Source: Cliona cf. orientalis (lineage: Eukaryota; Porifera; Demospongiae; Clionaida; Clionaidae). From it: DNA of 64,000 nt. The stretch lies in assembly GCA_963930775.1 (NCBI GenBank), contig OZ005689.1:11315079-11379078 (forward strand), read 5' to 3'. Below the pieces are notes generated by a model. That model was not told the origin of the DNA and made no database searches. It was given only the letters and a program-made list of their open reading frames with translations. How positions within the stretch are numbered: the first letter of the stretch is position 1; every line of letters begins with the position of its first letter. This document shows positions 61,492-64,000 of the stretch, one piece after another. Position numbers and translations under genes: made by a program.

Positions 61492-62600
61492 ATGTGACCG
61501 TCCACGACAAAACCAACCATACCGTAAACTCTGGTTATTAAGCGCACCTCGCTATTAAGCGCACATTATTTATTAAGCGCATGCCCTCTTCTTGTCATAA
61601 GCTAGTGTTTATTAAGCGCATGCGCTTAATAGGCGTGGCGTTCTATGAACCTGACCTTGACCGGCTGGAAAGTATTGGGTGTCAGGTATCTTTGGAGAAA
61701 TGATGGCCACGAATAACGTTATCATGCAAGAAGATCGACAAATCGCCAGCACTTGTCATCTTGAGCGGCAACTGTAAACGCTAAAGTGCTCGATCGATCG
61801 AGCGCTTGCGCTAGCGGGCCTCGCATACATCACGTGCCCAAACGTTTATGGGCGTGGTTATGTGCCATATAAGCGCATATCATTTATTAAGCGCATACTG
61901 ACATTCCGTTTACCGCTATAAGCGCATGCGCTTATTAACCAGAGTCTACGGTATTGCGCTGGATATCAATCTGAGATACAGGCCTATTTAGTTGCCCAAG
62001 GTGATAATTATCATTTTTCACTTCTTGGCATAGAACGATAGAGGAATCATTCCTCTACACAAAAATCTGCTTCGTAGCTTCTAGAACGCTATACTTACTG
62101 AGTTATGGCTCGAAGAAGTCGGCCGGGTAGCTAACATTGACCGTCCATGATACGGAGCCGTTGCCATAGTTGCAGCAAGGCAGGCATGGCAGCTGCACAG
62201 AAAAAACTCCCCAGACACTTCTTTCTTCGATTTTGTGTACTAACGATCTATAGACACGCTTATCTTTACGTTCTTTTCCATCGAAACGCCGGCTGCTGCT
62301 TTCTTTCCAACGTTTTGGCCGCCATCTGGATCTTTGACTTAGTGGGCGTGGCCACGTACTCTGCATAAACGGCGAGTATACGGACTTCCGCGAGCAGCGT
62401 ACGTAGCAATGTTTGTGCCTGCTGCACATTTTTATTACGGGCGATCCGGGTACATTTTGGCTCATATCTCCATGACTACACGGGCTAGAGACTTCAAATT
62501 TGCAGGAGCAATAGTTCAAAGGTTGTACTTGGTAATGGTGGCCTTAACTAAAAATCGGTTGTCAGCGCAATATGGTTGGTTTTGTCATGGAAGGTCACAT
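61492..62600. mobile_element. TIR element, ATGTGACC termini, split by a MITE
   Basis: ATGTGACCGTCCACGACAAA then ACCAACCATA at the left; the inverse at the right (TATGGTTGGTTTTGTCATGG). The left arm is interrupted after ACCAACCATA by the 430-bp MITE and resumes TTGCGCTG; the right arm has the same sequence uninterrupted (62562-62580). The frame 62103-62519 (minus) inside has no domain support. Confidence 0.72.
61522..61951. mobile_element. 430-bp MITE, CCGTAAACTCTGG termini, TA duplication
   Basis: CCGTAAACTCTGGTTATTAA at the left; the right end is the inverse of CCGTAGACTCTGGTTAATAA. TA flanks (61520-61521, 61952-61953). The interior repeats TATTAAGCGCA at least five times. The uninterrupted target at 62571 proves insertion at TA. 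Confidence 0.88.
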
Positions 62601-63285
62601 ATTATTATTATTACAATACTTTAATAGCATTTCTGTACAGATGGTATGGCAGTATTTCCACTGAGGAAAATTTTGGTATTTCCATAAATTTACATTGTTG
62701 TAAAGATGGCATGGCAGTATTTCCACTAAGGAGTGGTTTGGAAAGTTAAAGGAAAGATGGCTGAACCAAAAGGATGATATATGGTAAATATGATATTTCC
62801 TTACTCTTTGGATTTGTAAGTAATGGTATGGAAATACGGTATTTCCACCAAATTTACTTATCAATACTGTGCTGTAAATTTATACATTTCGTCAAGTGTT
62901 GACTCTAGACAGAAAACGCCTTACTGACAACCCATACTCTCACTCCACGCGTATATTCACTCTTAAAAAATAATTATTAGCTTCCATAATGGAATTTGTA
63001 GTAGCTACTGATGTGTGTATCTGAATAAAATAGCCATATAGATATGGCCGCGGATATTCAACAGGAGGCTACGAGATCATATCATCAATGAATCTAGAGT
63101 AAGGGTCAGCTAGGTCCATCATGGCCAGCTTGGCTACGTAACGTTCTCTGGTAACAAGCGATAGAGAGCGTACGTACTCCATGGCTAGTCCAAGTTGCCC
63201 ACCAGGGGGAGGAGACTTCCGGTTCCGCCGTTAACGTGCAATTAACATTCCTCAATACGCGCGGCTGAAAAGGTCTATAACTACA
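62601..63285. other. No supportable gene
   Basis: Repeated GGCAGTATTTCCACT / GGTATTTCCA blocks at 62645-62850. Otherwise unassigned, except the right terminus at 63240-63279. Confidence 0.4.
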
Positions 63286-63288
63286 ATG

Positions 63289-63800
63289 TAGCCTCGTCCC
63301 CAGGCGCCCCGATCTTTTCAACTGCACGCGAGAAAAGAGGGGGAGCCTGGTAAAACTTATCACGTGCGTGACGTCAGGTGGAACCAACTTCCATATATGG
63401 CACAACAGCAAATTGGCCGGCTTGAGGCACAGAATTTCTCGCCGAAGTTCGAGCTTTTCGATCTGAACGTTACAATCAGCTATAAATCAGCAAGCCAGGG
63501 CCCTTCGCTGGGTGTCAAAAGCTGCGATTTGCATGGTAAACTTGATCGTGCCAACGCCCAAGTCGGTTCCACCTGAGTGTGGACACGATTGAGTTACCAT
63601 GCAAATCGCACACATAGCAAAGATGCTGAAGCGGCTCCTCTTGCTGATTCATAGCCGATTGTAACGTACTGACTGAAGAGCTCGAACTCTCGGCTTGATC
63701 TTGGCCAACTCGCTGTCGTGCCATATATGGAAGTTGGTTCCACCGGACGTCACACACGTGATAAGTTTTACCAGGCTCCCCCTCTTTTCTCGCGCGAAAA
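63289..63800. mobile_element. Long-arm foldback of the TAGCCTCGTC family, right end lost
   Basis: The left terminus TAGCCTCGTCCCCAGGC continues into GCGAGAAAAGAGGGGGAGCC, AACTTATCACGTG and GGTTCCACYTGAC-type arms, mirrored at 63720-63800. At the right, the mirror stops at CTCTTTTCTCGCGCG and the terminal GGGGACGAGGCTA is missing. A second inner mirror lies at 63530-63600. Confidence 0.7.
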
Positions 63801-64000
63801 ATGTTTGGGGAATTGGGACCACTTGGGGAGATAATTTTTACACCGGCGTGCAGAATGGGTCGAAATACGAGATTTGACATGAGAAATTTTTGATTCACGC
63901 CTTAGAATTAAGCGTGACGACCTTTACCATTTTTGACAAAATTAAAGTTTAGGCTGCTTGCTTGCATTGTATAGTTCTACTATGCATCCAGCTCGATTAT
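63801..64000. other. No recognisable feature
   Basis: GACGACCTTTACCATTTTTG near 63917 resembles the R3 block GACGACCTTTACCAGAAAA; otherwise nothing. Confidence 0.35.

Larger units (their letters stand above)
55911..63279. mobile_element. 7.4-kb region between inverted TATAGACCTTTTCAGC termini
   Basis: Left TATAGACCTTTTCAGC then GAGGAATGTTAATT; right is the inverse (AATTAACATTCCTC, GCTGAAAAGGTCTATA). Weaker similarity continues inward (CGGAAGT, TGGTGGGCAA), about 110 bp in all. Inside are a THAP/DDE4 transposase remnant, two divergent unrecognised genes and nested MITEs. The combination of THAP and DDE_Tnp_4 points to the ISL2EU/Harbinger-related group. Whether the two genes are cargo, accessory genes or host genes caught between two MITEs is open. 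Confidence 0.5.

Noticed and set aside
62103-62519. 138-codon minus-strand frame
   Set aside because: Lies inside a TIR element, with overlapping frames on the other strand and no domain pattern.

Overview
The window is eukaryotic. It has spliced genes with GT-AG introns, low gene density and no operons or ribosome-binding sites, and most of it is layered mobile DNA. The best guess is a demosponge. The evidence is a receptor gene with Ig-like, Cys-rich, TM and NPAY-tail exons of the kind I associate with sponge genomes, together with BEL/Pao, DIRS-like, Merlin, pogo-PHD and THAP/DDE4 elements. That assignment is an inference.

Host-like genes. Exons of a type I membrane receptor lie on the minus strand. 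A signal peptide exon and an Ig-like exon sit at 36.5-36.9 kb. A juxtamembrane ectodomain (13.4-12.9 kb), a TM helix (12.6 kb) and a cytoplasmic tail (6.4 kb) follow in the same orientation, and most introns are phase 1. If this is one gene it spans about 30.6 kb, and its middle holds only mobile elements. One exon carries a 1-nt frameshift. At 58.0-61.3 kb two divergent, unrecognised genes share a 235-bp spacer: a 282-aa five-exon gene on plus and a basic/acidic coiled-coil gene on minus. Both sit between inverted repeats (55911/63279) that also enclose a decayed THAP/DDE4 transposase.

Mobile elements, left to right. 0.2-1.4 kb holds a tandem array of TIR elements, the third split by a 4.8-kb element (A, 1434-6262) with AAT target duplications. 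A second, inverted copy (B, 14145-18880) sits inside a Merlin-type transposon (13939-20552) whose transposase gene has three exons. A 129-bp higher-order minisatellite follows (20.6-21.6 kb), then a truncated DIRS-like element (21956-23510). A complete BEL/Pao retrotransposon (27729-34088) has identical 342-bp LTRs, TGTGT target duplications and one 1839-codon ORF. 38-50 kb contains MITEs, a dead pogo transposase with a PHD finger (42596-44511) and a 2.5-kb foldback element (44877-47379). 50103-55347 is bounded by pogo-like termini and holds a decayed non-LTR retrotransposon.

Several insertions can be dated relative to one another because empty copies of the target are present in the window: the 533-bp foldback in B against A; BEL against the repeat at 10.2 kb; the MITE at 61522 against the arm at 62.57 kb. 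Features below 0.5 confidence are pattern-based and rest on eye alignment only.
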